DNA of 5,300 bases from Chloroflexota bacterium (GTDB lineage Bacteria > Chloroflexota > Anaerolineae > B4-G1): contig QMOE01000210.1 of assembly GCA_003648125.1 (NCBI GenBank), positions 1-5,300 on the forward strand. Reading direction: 5' to 3'. The notes beneath the pieces were generated by a model, which worked only from the letters and a program-made list of their open reading frames with translations, ran no database searches and was not told the origin of the DNA. Every line of letters begins with the position of its first letter. Positions within the stretch are counted from its first letter, which is position 1. A program made the position numbers and the translations under genes. Shown in pieces: positions 5,156 through 5,300 of the stretch.

Positions 5156-5300
5156 CTGTAGGGCAGGTTTCCAAACCTGCCTTTCTGTTCAGGGACAGCA
5201 ATTCCCGTTATGAAGAAAATGCCCGACGGGAATTGCTGGTTCAGAGAGCAGATTCTCGACCTGCTGCTACCGATTGGCGGGTAAGAAACCCGCCCTACAG
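5156..5300. repeat. Inverted pair of CTGTAGGGC(A/G)GGTTTC hairpin repeats, reaching the window edge
   Basis: CTGTAGGGCAGGTTTC (5156-5171) is matched at 15 of 16 positions by the reverse complement of 5285-5300. Each arm is itself a hairpin: a 9-bp stem at 5162-5181 with a two-base loop, and a 7-bp stem at 5276-5294 (GGCGGGT/ACCCGCC) with a five-base loop. The pair encloses about 110 bases including the nested CAGCAATTC element. It may be a small mobile or REP-like unit, but the outer flank on the right is beyond the window, so no target duplication can be tested. Confidence 0.6.
5196..5238. mobile_element. 43-bp palindromic element with CAGCAATTC ends and near-perfect 9-bp flanking repeat
   Basis: CAGCAATTCCCGT (5196-5208) and its perfect reverse complement (5226-5238) enclose 17 bases. 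The flanks GTTCAGGGA (5187-5195) and GTTCAGAGA (5239-5247) match at 8 of 9 positions and sit immediately against the ends. Terminus and duplication length match the MITE at 1187-1318, so this looks like a minimal member of the same family. It cannot encode protein. Confidence 0.65.

Larger units (their letters stand above)
4923..5300. other. Gene-free intergenic region of repeats
   Basis: I see no credible gene here. The 88-codon minus-strand frame at 4935-5201 runs across three different palindromic repeats and has no recognisable protein features. The region holds the operator-like repeats, the GCAGAG-type inverted repeat, the CTGTAGGGC hairpin pair and the nested CAGCAATTC element. Confidence 0.8.

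Noticed and set aside
4935..5201. 88-codon minus-strand open frame upstream of the acyl-CoA dehydrogenase
   Set aside because: It crosses the operator-like repeats and two palindromic repeats, has no ribosome-binding site, and its product looks like random translation.
5028..5300. CRISPR array in the repeat-rich right end
   Set aside because: The repeats are a few unrelated palindromes in inverted arrangement, not regularly spaced direct repeats with unique spacers, and no cas gene is present.

Overview
The window carries a compact, entirely minus-strand set of metabolic genes from a moderately GC-rich bacterium. Transcription order runs from high to low coordinates. The protein families, the abundance of short palindromic intergenic repeats and the overall style suggest an uncultured environmental lineage. 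I lean towards Chloroflexota (Anaerolineae-like), but this is an impression from protein style and repeat types, not a demonstrated placement.

Layout in transcription order: (i) 5300-4923, a 378-base gene-free region packed with inverted repeats and, next to the first gene, TTGGGATAAA-type repeats that look like an operator/promoter; (ii) 4922-3753, a full-length acyl-CoA dehydrogenase; (iii) 3736-2705, a zinc-type MDR alcohol dehydrogenase/quinone-oxidoreductase-like protein that has lost all four structural-zinc cysteines; (iv) 2686-2039, a DUF3800 (RNase H-like fold) gene; (v) about 2038-1752, a non-coding stretch holding a plus-strand promoter with perfect consensus hexamers and a second, partial copy of the alcohol dehydrogenase 3' end; (vi) 1751-1320, a small four-helix membrane protein of unknown function; (vii) 1318-1187, a 132-bp MITE with a perfect 9-bp target duplication, sitting exactly at the membrane gene's stop codon; (viii) 1122-13, a malate/L-lactate dehydrogenase (Ldh2) family oxidoreductase. 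The complement of the last three bases (3-1) is an ATG behind a G-rich stretch, so another minus-strand gene probably starts at the window edge.

The acyl-CoA dehydrogenase and MDR dehydrogenase are 16 nt apart and almost certainly cotranscribed. With the Ldh2-type enzyme they suggest catabolic redox metabolism of acyl-CoA and hydroxy-/keto-acid or alcohol intermediates, but no specific pathway can be assigned.

The most interesting part is 1782-2792. The DUF3800 gene lies in a 922-bp unit bounded by two 89-bp direct repeats (86/89 identical) of the MDR dehydrogenase 3' end. The cassette therefore appears to have entered the end of that gene while leaving an intact reading frame. Inside it a 12/12 consensus sigma-70-type promoter with 17-bp spacing points antisense to the DUF3800 gene. 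Separately, two palindromic elements (1187-1318 and 5196-5238) share the terminus CAGCAATTC and both have 9-bp flanking duplications, which indicates a non-autonomous transposable family; the second is nested inside another inverted-repeat pair.
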